From NCBI GenBank assembly GCA_019310195.1, contig JAFDET010000111.1:1-19312 (forward strand): a stretch of DNA of 19,312 nucleotides, read 5' to 3'. Origin of the DNA: Deltaproteobacteria bacterium (GTDB lineage Bacteria > Myxococcota_A > UBA9160 > JAFDET01). The position numbers and the translations under genes were made by a program. The notes under the pieces are model-generated. The model worked only from the letters and a program-made list of their open reading frames with translations. It had not been told where the DNA came from and did no database searches. Shown here piece by piece: positions 6,750 through 14,992 of this stretch. Every line of letters begins with the position of its first letter. The first letter of the stretch is position 1.

Positions 6750-7597
6750 TGCGCTTCCAGGGCGCGGATGTCGAAGGTCCGCCGCGACAGCTCCGGGTCG
6801 GGCACGACCCGGTCCACGACCAGGCGCGTCTCCGATTCGTGGAGCAGGTGGCGCATGCCGATCCGGGTCGGCATCCAGACGCCGCCGAACTGGCGGATCG
6901 ACTCGCGGTTGGCGATCAGGTGCTTGACCGGGACGCCGGCGGTGTCCCAGTAGTGGTTCTCGAGGGGGACGTAGTGCCCCTTCTCGATGTGCATGATGAA
7001 GCGCGAGTACTCCGAGTCCTCGCTGAAGCGCGGTGTGGCCTCCACGACGAAGACCGGCACCTCCTGGGCGATCGTATCGGGGAGTCGCCGGTAGGTGGAG
7101 TCCTCCAGCTCCCGGGGCACCACGTCTTCGAAGCTGAAGTCGGTTCCGAACAGGTTCTCGCCGCGCAGGTTGATGCGCCGGACGCGACGCCGGCTGGCCA
7201 GGTACACGAACTGGTCGTTGGCGCGATCCAGGTTGTTGAACATCAGGTAGCCGGTGAAGCGCACCTCGAAGGGGTGCGTGTAGCGAACCATCGTCTTGGA
7301 CAAGACGCCGGGGTCGGAGTTCTCCTTCTCGCGGAAGTTCTCCCAGGTGATCGTGAGACGGGTCTCCTGCTCGGAGCCGCCCCGGTCGCTGGAGAAGAGC
7401 GAGATGTCCTGGATGTAGGAGCGGAAGCGGTTCTCGGCGACGCGCGAGTAGATGTCCTTGCCCGTCAGGTGGGCGTCGTCGGACGGCAGCGCGTCCTCCG
7501 CGGGGCCCACGTCGTCGCCCAACGCCGGACCTGCGCCCAGCGCGAGTCCGACCGCCAGCCCCGCCGCCCCGCCGCGGATCGGTCGCCATCGCCCCAT
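6746..7597 (-). CDS. LolA-like outer membrane lipoprotein-sorting protein
   Basis: A 283-aa exported protein with an N-terminal signal peptide (hydrophobic GGAAGLAVGLALGAGPALG, residues 9-27). The rest matches the LolA-like 'outer membrane lipoprotein-sorting protein' family usually found with MMPL exporters: repeated beta strands, SYIQDISLFSSD, LTITWENFREKEN, RYTHPFEVRFTGYLMFNN, and VYLASRRRVRRIN followed by LFGTDFSFEDV. The family folds as a half beta-barrel that holds acyl chains in the periplasm. ATG 7597 has a GGAG seven bases upstream and lies 27 bases after rpe, so it is probably the last gene of the priA operon. Its TAG stop (6748-6746) and the exporter's TAG stop (6747-6749) share one CTAG, so the two genes overlap tail to tail without a terminator. 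Confidence 0.85.
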   Translation of the reverse strand: MGRWRPIRGGAAGLAVGLALGAGPALGDDVGPAEDALPSDDAHLTGKDIYSRVAENRFRSYIQDISLFSSDRGGSEQETRLTITWENFREKENSDPGVLSKTMVRYTHPFEVRFTGYLMFNNLDRANDQFVYLASRRRVRRINLRGENLFGTDFSFEDVVPRELEDSTYRRLPDTIAQEVPVFVVEATPRFSEDSEYSRFIMHIEKGHYVPLENHYWDTAGVPVKHLIANRESIRQFGGVWMPTRIGMRHLLHESETRLVVDRVVPDPELSRRTFDIRALEAH

Positions 7598-7624
7598 TGC
7601 TGCTCCGCCGACCCGCCCGGGGTC

Positions 7625-8299
7625 CTAGACTGCTTCTTCTGCTTCTCGCCGCAGGGCGGCGATCCCCGCGGCGTAGTCCTCGGCGCCGAAGACGGCGGTT
7701 CCCGCGACGAACACGTCCGCGCCGGCGCGTGACGCCCGGCCCACGGTGCCCGCGGCGATGCCGCCATCCACCTCGAGGGCCACGTTCAGATCGCGCTCGT
7801 CGATCCAGCCGCGAATCGTCTCCAGCTTGGGCAGCACGGACTCGATGAAGCGCTGTCCCCCGAAGCCGGGGTTCACCGTCATCAGCAGGACCTGGTCGAG
7901 TTCCCCCAGCACGCCCTCCAGTGCCTGCGCCGGGGTGGAGGGATTGAGGACCACGCAGGCGCGCGCCCCCGTCTCGCGGATCTGTCCCACGGTGCGGTGC
8001 AGGTGGGGGCAGGTCTCGGCGTGTACGCCCACGGTGTCGGCGCCGGCCTTCACGTAGTCGGGAATGCTGCGCTCGGGCGCTTCGATCATCAGGTGCACAT
8101 CCAGGGGAAGATTCGTGGCGCGGCGCACGGCCTCCACAATCGGCGGGCCCAGGGTGAGGTTGGGGACGAAGTGCCCGTCCATCACGTCCACGTGAATCCA
8201 GTCCGCGCCGGCCGCCTCCACCGCCGACAGCTCCTCGCCCAGCCGAGCGAAGTCGCAGGCCAGGATCGAGGGCGCGATGCGCACGGCTCCCCGGCTCAC
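7625..8299 (-). CDS. rpe: Ribulose-phosphate 3-epimerase
   Basis: This enzyme interconverts ribulose-5-phosphate and xylulose-5-phosphate in the pentose phosphate and Calvin pathways. The 224-aa protein is full length. Visible motifs are APSILACDF (9-17), HVDVMDGHFVPN (36-47), DVHLMI (67-72), NPGFGGQ (143-149) and EVDGGI (176-181). Metal ligands are His36, Asp38, His69 and Asp178. The GTG start at 8299-8297 overlaps the TGA of rsmB (GTGA), which decides the start and implies translational coupling. It is cytoplasmic and complete, with nothing unusual apart from the GTG start. Confidence 0.96.
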   Translation of the reverse strand: MSRGAVRIAPSILACDFARLGEELSAVEAAGADWIHVDVMDGHFVPNLTLGPPIVEAVRRATNLPLDVHLMIEAPERSIPDYVKAGADTVGVHAETCPHLHRTVGQIRETGARACVVLNPSTPAQALEGVLGELDQVLLMTVNPGFGGQRFIESVLPKLETIRGWIDERDLNVALEVDGGIAAGTVGRASRAGADVFVAGTAVFGAEDYAAGIAALRREAEEAV

Positions 8300-9717
8300 G
8301 AGGTGCGCTCCAGCCGAGCGGCGAAGAAGCCGTCGGTGTCGTGGCGGTGCGGCCAGCAGCGCAGGTGGCCCCGGGGGTCCACCACGCCGGCCACGGAGTC
8401 GGGCAGTCGGCTCGGGTCCGCCGGCCGGAAGTCGGCCTCGCTGGCCAGGAAGGCGTCCACCACGGCCTCGTTCTCCTCGGGTGCGAAGGTACAGGTACTG
8501 TAGACGAGCGTTCCTCCCGGCCTCAAGACCGTCGCCGCGTGGCGCAGGATGGCCAGCTGCGTGCGGGCCAGCCGCGCGGGATCCTCGGGCGACACCCGCC
8601 AGCGCAGGTCCGGGTTGCGGCGCATCGCCCCCAGCCCCGAGCAGGGCGCGTCCACGAGCACGCGGTCGAAGGGCTCGCGGCCCGCCGCCGAGAGATCGCG
8701 CGAGGCGTCTGCGACCCGGGTCTCCAGGTTGGGCAGGGCCAGGCGCCGTGCGTCGCGGGCCACCAGATCCAGACGGCGCGCGTGGCGGTCCAAGGCCAGG
8801 ACCCGGCCCGTCTCGCCCACGCGCTCGGCGATGGCCGTGGCCTTGGTGCCGGGCGCGGCGCAGGTGTCGAGGATCCGCTCGCCGGGCTCGGGGGCCAGGA
8901 GCTCTACGACCAGCTGGGAGGCCTCGTCCTGGACGGTGAAGCTGCCGCCCCGGAAGTCCGGATCCCGACTCGGGTCGCCGGCGCCGCGCAGCCGTATTGC
9001 GTCGGGAGCGAGGCGCCCGGGCTCCGCGTCGGGAACGCGTTGCCGCAGCGCCTGGAGCAGCGCGTCGCGGCTGGTGCGCCGCCGATTGGCGCGGAGTGTG
9101 ATGGGTGCGGGACGGTTGCAGGCCGCGGCCAGGGCTGCGGCCTCTTCGGCTCCCAGGCGCTCCACCCAGCGCTGGGCCAGCCAGCCGGGCAGGGACAGAG
9201 CGTGCGTGAGGTGGCCTACGGGGTCCTTCTCGAGCTCCGGCAGCGGGATCCCGGCGGCCTCGTCGGCCAGCCGGCGCAGCACGGCATTTACCAGTCCGGC
9301 CGCGCGATCCAGTCCGGCCGCGCGTACGCAGCGCACAGCCTCGTCCACGGCGGCGTTGGCGGGAATCCGGTCCATGAGCAGGAGCTGGTAGGCGCCCAGT
9401 CGCAATGTGCAGCGAACCGTGGGTTCCAGCTTGGCGAGCTCGCGGTCCAATACGTGGGAGAGCAGGTAGTCCAGGCGACCGCGCCATCGCAAGGTTCCGT
9501 AGACAATCTCCGTGGCCAGGGCCCGGTCGCTCTTCGCCAGCCGGCTGCGTGCCAGCTCCGCGTGCAGGGCCAGGTCGGCGTAGGCGCCGGTGCGCTCGAC
9601 GCGCTCCAGCACCCGCAAGGCCAGCCGGCGCGCCTGGGTGGGTGCATCGCGTCCCCTCTCGCCCGGGCGATCGCCGGGGCGACCGCGGCGCGGTCGCCGG
9701 CGCGTGGGGGAGTTCAT
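8296..9717 (-). CDS. rsmB: 16S rRNA (cytosine-967 C5) methyltransferase RsmB
   Basis: RsmB methylates C967 of 16S rRNA using S-adenosylmethionine. The 473-aa protein begins with an arginine-rich tail (1-30), then a NusB-like RNA-binding domain (about 28-170), then the Rossmann methyltransferase domain. The SAM motif is DTCAAPGTKATAIAE. Two conserved cysteines are visible: Cys359 in DAPCSGLG and Cys409 in YSTCTFAPEEN; the second is the expected nucleophile and the first assists enzyme release. ATG 9717 lies nine bases after the fmt stop. The neighbourhood priA-def-fmt-rsmB is a common bacterial arrangement. Confidence 0.96.
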   Translation of the reverse strand: MNSPTRRRPRRGRPGDRPGERGRDAPTQARRLALRVLERVERTGAYADLALHAELARSRLAKSDRALATEIVYGTLRWRGRLDYLLSHVLDRELAKLEPTVRCTLRLGAYQLLLMDRIPANAAVDEAVRCVRAAGLDRAAGLVNAVLRRLADEAAGIPLPELEKDPVGHLTHALSLPGWLAQRWVERLGAEEAAALAAACNRPAPITLRANRRRTSRDALLQALRQRVPDAEPGRLAPDAIRLRGAGDPSRDPDFRGGSFTVQDEASQLVVELLAPEPGERILDTCAAPGTKATAIAERVGETGRVLALDRHARRLDLVARDARRLALPNLETRVADASRDLSAAGREPFDRVLVDAPCSGLGAMRRNPDLRWRVSPEDPARLARTQLAILRHAATVLRPGGTLVYSTCTFAPEENEAVVDAFLASEADFRPADPSRLPDSVAGVVDPRGHLRCWPHRHDTDGFFAARLERTS

Positions 9718-9726
9718 GCGGGCAGG

Positions 9727-10680
9727 CTAGCCCTTCGAAGCGAAGCGCGCGCCGTCGGCGACGTTGTGTCCGCGAAGGAACGCAGCGACGGCCAGGGGCC
9801 GTTTGCCGGCGCGCTGCAGGATCAGGGGCTCGAGCCAGCCATCGCCCGTGGCGATCGCGAGACCTCCGTCGGCGATGCGCGCGCTGCCGGGCGCATCGTC
9901 CGCCGGGCCGTGTCGCGCTCTCGCCCGCAGGATCCGGATCGGCTCGCCGTTCAGCTCGACGACGGCGCCGGGGCGTGGCGCCATCGCCCGCACCCGGCGG
10001 ACCAGCGCGTCGGCCGGCTCGCGCAGGTCCAGGCGCTGGTCGGCGCGCTCCAGCTTGGGCGCGAAGCTGACGGCGGCCGGATCCTGCGCCTCGAAACTCA
10101 GGGTTCCCTCGGCGGCCCGATCCAGCGCTTCGACCACCGCTTCGGCGGCCAGCGTCGCCAGGCGCTCGCTCAGCGTGCCGCAGTCGTCGTCGGGTCCGAT
10201 CGGGGTGCGCCGCACCAGGGCGACGGAGCCCGCATCCATCTCGCGCTCGACGCGCATGATGGAGATGCCCGTCTCGGCGTGACCCTCGAGCAGGGAGTGC
10301 GCGATGGGCGCGGCTCCGCGCAGCCGAGGCAGCAAGCTGGCGTGGGCGTTGATCAGGTAGCCCAGCCGGGGAAGCTCGCGGATGCGCCGCGGCAAGAACT
10401 GCCCGAAGGCGACCACCACGCCGAGATCCGGCTCGTGCTGGGCCAGGCTCTGCGCCACCTGTGTGTCGCCGGCGCGTTCGGGCCGCAGCAGGGGAACGCC
10501 GGCTTCCAAGGCGCGCTGGGAGACGGGGGAGGGCGTGGTGCGCCGTCCGCGACCTCGGCGGCGGTCGGGCTGGGACACCGCCGCCACGACGGAGTGTCGT
10601 CCGGCCAGCAGCGCGTCCAGGGTGGGCACCGCGAACTCCGGCGTTCCGAAGAAGATCAGGCGTAGCGGTGCGGCGCTCAG
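9727..10680 (-). CDS. fmt: Methionyl-tRNA formyltransferase, probable CTG start
   Basis: Fmt formylates initiator Met-tRNA with 10-formyl-tetrahydrofolate. The 317-aa product (E. coli about 315) has the expected start SAAPLRLIFFGTPEFAVPT, the catalytic stretch NAHASLLPRLRG with Asn111 and His113, Asp149 in REMDAG, and the C-terminal OB-like tRNA-binding domain. No ATG, GTG or TTG in frame lies near the start; upstream the frame runs antisense-like through def without a start for a long way, and the next in-frame possibilities inside would remove the first beta strand. CTG at 10680-10678 overlaps the TGA of def as CTGA, just like the GTGA junctions elsewhere in this window. I therefore assign CTG as the start. 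No Shine-Dalgarno is evident, so expression probably depends on coupling to def. Confidence 0.94.
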   Translation of the reverse strand: MSAAPLRLIFFGTPEFAVPTLDALLAGRHSVVAAVSQPDRRRGRGRRTTPSPVSQRALEAGVPLLRPERAGDTQVAQSLAQHEPDLGVVVAFGQFLPRRIRELPRLGYLINAHASLLPRLRGAAPIAHSLLEGHAETGISIMRVEREMDAGSVALVRRTPIGPDDDCGTLSERLATLAAEAVVEALDRAAEGTLSFEAQDPAAVSFAPKLERADQRLDLREPADALVRRVRAMAPRPGAVVELNGEPIRILRARARHGPADDAPGSARIADGGLAIATGDGWLEPLILQRAGKRPLAVAAFLRGHNVADGARFASKG

Positions 10681-11237
10681 AGCTTTGTGCCGGGCGCCGA
10701 CGTGACGTGCTCGTCGGTCTCCTCGGCCTCGCGGCGCAGCGCCTTCTTCCGCTTCTGCACGTAGAGATTCCGCTTGAGGCGGCTGATGTGGTCGATGAAC
10801 AGGATGCCGTCCAGGTGGTCGATTTCGTGCTGGAAGCACACGGCGCGAAGCCCTTCGGCCTCCACCTCGTGGGCGACACTCTCCAGGTCCGTGTAGCGAA
10901 GCGTGATCTTCTCGGCGCGCTCCACGTCGGCGGTGAAGTCGGGCACCGAGAGGCAGCCCTCGGTCCAGGTGATCTTGCCCTCGCGCGCGACGATCTCGGG
11001 ATTCACGGCCACCGTCGGGTTCTTCTCGGCGTCCTCGTCGGTCCAGTCCGTGTCCACCACCACCAGGCGTACGGACTCGCCCAGTTGGGGCGCGGCCAGC
11101 CCGATCCCGGGCTCGTCGTACATCACGTCGAGCACGTCCTGGGCGAGGGCGCGCAGCTCGTCGTCGATCTCGACGATCGGCTGCGACTTCTCCTTGAGCC
11201 GCTTGTCGGGGAACTGCAGGATCGGGCGCAACACCAT
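10677..11237 (-). CDS. def: Peptide deformylase
   Basis: Removes the N-formyl group from new proteins, the reverse partner of Fmt, encoded just downstream. The 186-aa protein carries all three motifs: GIGLAAPQ (44-51), EGCLSVP (93-99) with metal ligand Cys95, and QHEIDH (136-141) with His137, His141 and catalytic Glu138. The C-terminus extends about 20 residues past the catalytic domain with a lysine/arginine-rich stretch (KRKKALRRE), possibly ribosome-contacting. ATG 11237 lies 12 bases after priA, and the TGA overlaps the fmt start by four bases. Confidence 0.97.
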   Translation of the reverse strand: MVLRPILQFPDKRLKEKSQPIVEIDDELRALAQDVLDVMYDEPGIGLAAPQLGESVRLVVVDTDWTDEDAEKNPTVAVNPEIVAREGKITWTEGCLSVPDFTADVERAEKITLRYTDLESVAHEVEAEGLRAVCFQHEIDHLDGILFIDHISRLKRNLYVQKRKKALRREAEETDEHVTSAPGTKL

Positions 11238-11249
11238 AAGTAGCTGGAT

Positions 11250-13715
11250 TCATAGCATGTTCAGCGGGTTGGGATCCACCACGGCCCGCAGCGGCGCAGA
11301 CAGCGCGACGGCCGCGTCGGCCATGGCGCGACCCGCCCGCCGCAGCGCGGGCTCGTCCGCGCTGCGCACGAGAAGCTGGAAGCGGTAGCGGTCGCGCAGT
11401 CGTGCCAGCGGCGACGGTGCGGGTCCCAGCACCTCGACGGTGTCGCCCCCGGCCTCCCCCGCGGCCTTGGCCAGCCGCTCCGCCGCGCCGCGCACCGCGT
11501 CCAGCTCGGGACCGGAAACACGCCCGTGCACCAGCCGCCCGAACGGCGGGTAGCCGAGAGCCTGACGTTGGCGCAGCTCTTCGGCGTAGAAGGCGGCGTA
11601 GTCGTGGCCGCGCACGGCGGCCACGGCGTAGTGCTGGGGTGAAAAAGTCTGCACGACCACGCGCCCGGGAGCGCTACCGCGCCCCGCGCGTCCAGCCACC
11701 TGGGTGAGCAGCTGGAAGGTGCGCTCCGCCGCGCGGAAATCGGGGATGTGCAGGCCCAGATCGGCGAGCACCACACCCACCAGCCGTACGCCCGGGAAGT
11801 CGTGGCCCTTGGCCACCATCTGGGTTCCCACCACGACGTCCAGGTGGCCCTCGCGCAGGCGGCGCAGGATCGATTCGGTGGCGCCGCGGCGCGTGGCGGT
11901 GTCGCGGTCCAGGCGCGCGATGCGCGCTTCCGGGAAGGCGGCGCGGAGCTCCTCTTCCACGCGCTGGGTGCCGATGCCCAGGAGCGCGGTGTCCGGCGCA
12001 CCGCAGCCCAAGCACACGTCCGGGGGCGCCATCTCGAAGTCGCAGTAGTGGCAGCGCATGCGCTGGTCGGAGGTGTGAAAGACCAGGGCGATGTCGCAGT
12101 GCTCGCAACGCTCGGCGTGGCCGCACTCGAAGCAGAAGACCTTGGTGGAGAAGCCGCGCCGGTTCAGGAGCAGCAGCGACTGGCCACCCTGCGCCAGGGT
12201 CTCGCGCAGGGCGCGGCGCAGCGGGGCGGTGAGGATCAGCTTGCGGCCGCGCGGCATCGCCGCGCGCACGCGCTCCAGGTCCACGATCTCCACCGCCGGC
12301 AGCGGTCGCCCGCCGATGCGATGGGGCAGGGTCAGGAGGTGAATGCGGCCCTGGTCCGCCGCATAGCGGGTCTCCACCGAGGGCGTGGCAGAGCCCAGCA
12401 GCACCGGGCAGCCGGCCGCACGGGCCCGGCGCTCGGCCAGGTCGCGCGCGTGGTAGCGCAGGCCCTCCTCGTTCTTGTAGGCGCCGTCGTGCTCTTCGTC
12501 GATCACCACCAGACCGAGATCGTCCAGCGGAGCGAACAGGGCCGAGCGTGCGCCCACGGCGATCGGCGTGGAGCCGCGGCGCAGGCGCGTCCACTGGTCC
12601 CAGCGCTCGCCGGGCCGTAGGCCGCTGTGGAGTACGGCCAGGCCGTCGCCGAAGCGGGCCCGCAGGCGGGCCAGGATCTGGTGGGTGAGCGTGATCTCGG
12701 GCACCAGCACGATGGCCTGGCGGCCACTGCGTAGGGCCTCGGCCACGGCGCGCAGGTAGATCTCGGTCTTGCCGCTGCCGGTGACGCCGTGGAGCAGGAA
12801 GGTGTCGGAGCGGCGCTCCCGCACGGCCGCGATGACCGGCTCCAGGGCGGCGGCCTGATCCGTTGTGAGCTCCAGCGGGGGCCCCGCCGGCTCGAGCGGC
12901 GTACCCAGCACGTCCGGCGTGGCCGGTATCTCCTCGATGCTCACCCGACCGCTGCGCTCCAGAGCGCGCAGGGCCGAGCCCGTGCCGCCCACGCGCCGGT
13001 TGACCTCGGCCGCGGGAAGCGCGCCCGCCTCGGCCAGCAGCCGCAGCACCGCCGCCTGGCGCGGAGCGCGCCGCTCCAGCTCGGCGGCCAGCGCTGCCGC
13101 GTCGATGTCGTCCGTCAGCCGAGCCATCCGCACGTGGGCAGGCCCCGGCGCGGCCGAGTCCTGCTCGCGGCGCAGCGCCAGGCCGTCGCGCGCCAGGCTG
13201 CGCAGGTGGTCGGCGGATCGGGGGTCCACCCGGCGCAGCGCGTCCGGGCCGGCGTCACAGCGCAGCAGGCGCCGGGCCACGGCACGCAGCGGACCGCGCA
13301 GCGCACCGCTTTCCACGGCCGCTCGGCCACGGGGCGTCAGCGCCCAGCGCACCTGCGTGCGCGGTGCAGTGCCCGCCGGAAGTGCGGCGGACAGCGCGAT
13401 GCCCACGGGACAGAACACTTCGGCCGCCAGGTCCCGTAGGATCTGGACAAGCGAGGGCGAGACGACCGGTTCCGGATCCAGTACACGTTGGAGCGGGCGC
13501 AGGCGGCCTGGGTTCTCGGGGAGGCGACGTTCGACGATGACGCCCGAAAGACGCCGCTGGCCGAAGGGAACCATCACGCGGCAGCCGGGCTGTGCCGCTG
13601 CGTCGAGGTCGGCGGGAACGGCGTAGTCGAACAGGCGATCCACGGGCACCGGGAGCGCGACGAGCGCTGCGCGATCCGTCCTGGGCGCCGCGCGGGCACT
13701 GCACGTGGACGGCAC
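11250..13715 (-). CDS. priA: Primosomal replication restart helicase PriA
   Basis: PriA is the 3'-5' superfamily 2 helicase that recognises stalled forks and reloads the replisome. The 821-aa protein has an N-terminal DNA-binding domain (LPVPVDRLFDYAVP, near residue 22), Walker A GVTGSGKTE with Lys316, DEEH at 406-409, and the zinc-binding insert from Cys528 onward (four CxxC pairs: CFEC, CEHC, CHYC, CLGC), followed by helicase motifs including GTQMVAKGHDF and the QVAGRAGRG motif. GTG 13715 is the only reasonable start in frame. It overlaps the 5' end of the divergent methyltransferase gene by 11 bases or more. It is the first gene of the priA-def-fmt-rsmB-rpe-lolA-like run. Confidence 0.97.
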   Translation of the reverse strand: MPSTCSARAAPRTDRAALVALPVPVDRLFDYAVPADLDAAAQPGCRVMVPFGQRRLSGVIVERRLPENPGRLRPLQRVLDPEPVVSPSLVQILRDLAAEVFCPVGIALSAALPAGTAPRTQVRWALTPRGRAAVESGALRGPLRAVARRLLRCDAGPDALRRVDPRSADHLRSLARDGLALRREQDSAAPGPAHVRMARLTDDIDAAALAAELERRAPRQAAVLRLLAEAGALPAAEVNRRVGGTGSALRALERSGRVSIEEIPATPDVLGTPLEPAGPPLELTTDQAAALEPVIAAVRERRSDTFLLHGVTGSGKTEIYLRAVAEALRSGRQAIVLVPEITLTHQILARLRARFGDGLAVLHSGLRPGERWDQWTRLRRGSTPIAVGARSALFAPLDDLGLVVIDEEHDGAYKNEEGLRYHARDLAERRARAAGCPVLLGSATPSVETRYAADQGRIHLLTLPHRIGGRPLPAVEIVDLERVRAAMPRGRKLILTAPLRRALRETLAQGGQSLLLLNRRGFSTKVFCFECGHAERCEHCDIALVFHTSDQRMRCHYCDFEMAPPDVCLGCGAPDTALLGIGTQRVEEELRAAFPEARIARLDRDTATRRGATESILRRLREGHLDVVVGTQMVAKGHDFPGVRLVGVVLADLGLHIPDFRAAERTFQLLTQVAGRAGRGSAPGRVVVQTFSPQHYAVAAVRGHDYAAFYAEELRQRQALGYPPFGRLVHGRVSGPELDAVRGAAERLAKAAGEAGGDTVEVLGPAPSPLARLRDRYRFQLLVRSADEPALRRAGRAMADAAVALSAPLRAVVDPNPLNML

Positions 13716-14346
13716 CTTTGCCTCGCTCTACACGCCCGGCCGCGCGCGCAGCGGCCCGGTCTGGGACGCCCTGGCCGCGCCCCTGGCCTGGCTGCCTCCG
13801 GCGCGCCGGCGCTCGGTGCTTCTTCTGGGCCTGGGCGGTGGCAGCGCGGCGCGTCTGGCTCGGGCGCTGGCGCCGCGGGCGCGCATCGTGGGCGTGGAGA
13901 TCGACCCGGCGGTGGTGCGGACCGCGCGCCGGGACTTCGACCTGGACGCCTTGGGCCTGGAGGTGGTGGTGGAGGACGCACGCCGCTTCCTACGACGCGA
14001 CCGGCGCACGTACGACCTGGTGGTGGAGGACGTGTTCGTGGGCTCGGGGCGCGCGGTGCACAAGCCCGACTGGCTCCCGGAGCCCGAGCTCGATCGCGTG
14101 GCGCGGCGCGTGGCCTCGGGCGGACTGCTGGTCTGCAACGCCCTGGACGAGGCGCCGGCCGTGGCCCGGGCCGTGGGTCGGCGCTTCCGGGGTGCGGTGC
14201 AGATCGGCGTGGAAGGCTACGACAACCGCATCAGCGTGGGCGGACCCGGCACGCTGTGCGCGCGCGGGCTGCGCGCGGCGGTGGGAGCGACCCCGCTGCT
14301 GGCCTCCGCCCTGCGCGACCTCCGCTTCCGAACCCTGAGCAGCTGA
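13705..14346 (+). CDS. Spermidine synthase-like SAM-dependent methyltransferase fold protein
   Basis: A 213-aa Rossmann protein of the spermidine synthase superfamily. Motif I is LLLGLGGGSAARLARAL (39-55), motif II GVEIDPAVV (63-71) has the ribose-binding acid Glu65, motif III is VVEDARRFL (88-96), and YDLVVEDVFVG (103-113) sits at the usual catalytic strand. It lacks the N-terminal beta domain and the Tyr/Asp pattern of true polyamine aminopropyltransferases, so the substrate is unknown. GTG 13705 is the first standard start, but the likely conserved beginning (ALHVDGTFASLY) extends three residues upstream, so a CTG at 13699 or 13681 may be the real start. Either way the gene overlaps the 5' end of divergent priA. 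It converges on mglA across a 46-base spacer. Confidence 0.8.
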   Translation: MDGTFASLYTPGRARSGPVWDALAAPLAWLPPARRRSVLLLGLGGGSAARLARALAPRARIVGVEIDPAVVRTARRDFDLDALGLEVVVEDARRFLRRDRRTYDLVVEDVFVGSGRAVHKPDWLPEPELDRVARRVASGGLLVCNALDEAPAVARAVGRRFRGAVQIGVEGYDNRISVGGPGTLCARGLRAAVGATPLLASALRDLRFRTLSS

Positions 14347-14379
14347 GCGGAACTGAAGGGACTGTCCCGTAGGTTCCGC
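14347..14379. terminator. Nested hairpin between convergent genes
   Basis: GCGGAAC (14347-14353) pairs perfectly with GTTCCGC (14373-14379). Inside the loop GGGA (14358-14361) and TCCC (14365-14368) form a second stem. It starts right after the methyltransferase stop and ends 13 bases before the mglA stop, so it could act as a bidirectional terminator. No U tract is present. The core GGGACTGTCCC also resembles REP-type palindromes. Confidence 0.45.
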
Positions 14380-14392
14380 GGGGCTTGGGTGG

Positions 14393-14983
14393 CTAGCGGC
14401 CCATCTTCTTGAGGTCGGTCAGGACGCCCTTGGCGGTGGCCTTGAGGGTCTCGAAGACGCCCGTGCCCACGGTTGCGCAGGCCTCGAAGTCGGCCACGCC
14501 GCCGGGGTTGAGAAGCTTCTGCAGCTCTTCCAGCGGGGCGGAGTTGGGCAGATCGCGCTTGTTGTACTGCACCACGTAGGGCACGCGGTCCAGGTCGTAG
14601 CCCTGCTCTTGGAGGTTCACCTTCAGGTTGTCCAGGCTCTCCAGGTTGGCCTCCATGCGCTCGATCTGGCTGTCGGCCACGAAGATCACGCCGTCCACGC
14701 CTTTCAGGATCAGCTTGCGGCTGGCGTCGTAGAAGACCTGGCCGGGCACCGTGTAGAGGTGAAAGCGGGTGCGGAATCCGCGGATCTTGCCCAGGGCCAG
14801 CGGCAGGAAGTCGAAGAAGAGCGTGCGCTCCGTCTCCGTGGCCAGGGAGATCATCTTGCCCTTCGCATCCGGGGCGGTCTTTCCGTAGATGTACTGCAGG
14901 TTGGTGGTCTTCCCGCAGAGGCCCGGACCGTAGTAGACGATCTTGCAGTTGATCTCGCGCGACGAGTAGTTGATGAACGACAT
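14393..14983 (-). CDS. mglA: Polarity/motility GTPase MglA
   Basis: MglA is a small Ras-like GTPase that sets the leading pole and drives gliding or type IV pilus polarity. The 196-aa protein has the P-loop GPGLCGKTT (19-27), the intrinsic catalytic Arg53 (ETERTLFFD), the unusual PM3 motif TVPGQ with Thr78 in place of Asp and Gln82, and NKRD (141-144) for guanine recognition. Length and these positions match Myxococcus xanthus MglA as I recall it. It lies nine bases after mglB. The last residues (LTDLKKMGR) are intact, so it should be active. Confidence 0.96.
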   Translation of the reverse strand: MSFINYSSREINCKIVYYGPGLCGKTTNLQYIYGKTAPDAKGKMISLATETERTLFFDFLPLALGKIRGFRTRFHLYTVPGQVFYDASRKLILKGVDGVIFVADSQIERMEANLESLDNLKVNLQEQGYDLDRVPYVVQYNKRDLPNSAPLEELQKLLNPGGVADFEACATVGTGVFETLKATAKGVLTDLKKMGR

Positions 14984-14992
14984 GATCCGGCT

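Noticed and set aside
4977..7732. Very long open frames antisense or out of frame to the MMPL, LolA-like and rsmB/fmt genes (850-1084 codons)
   Set aside because: They are arginine/glycine/alanine-rich shadows caused by the G+C-rich third positions of the real genes, with no recognisable domain except where the frame enters rpe or fmt.
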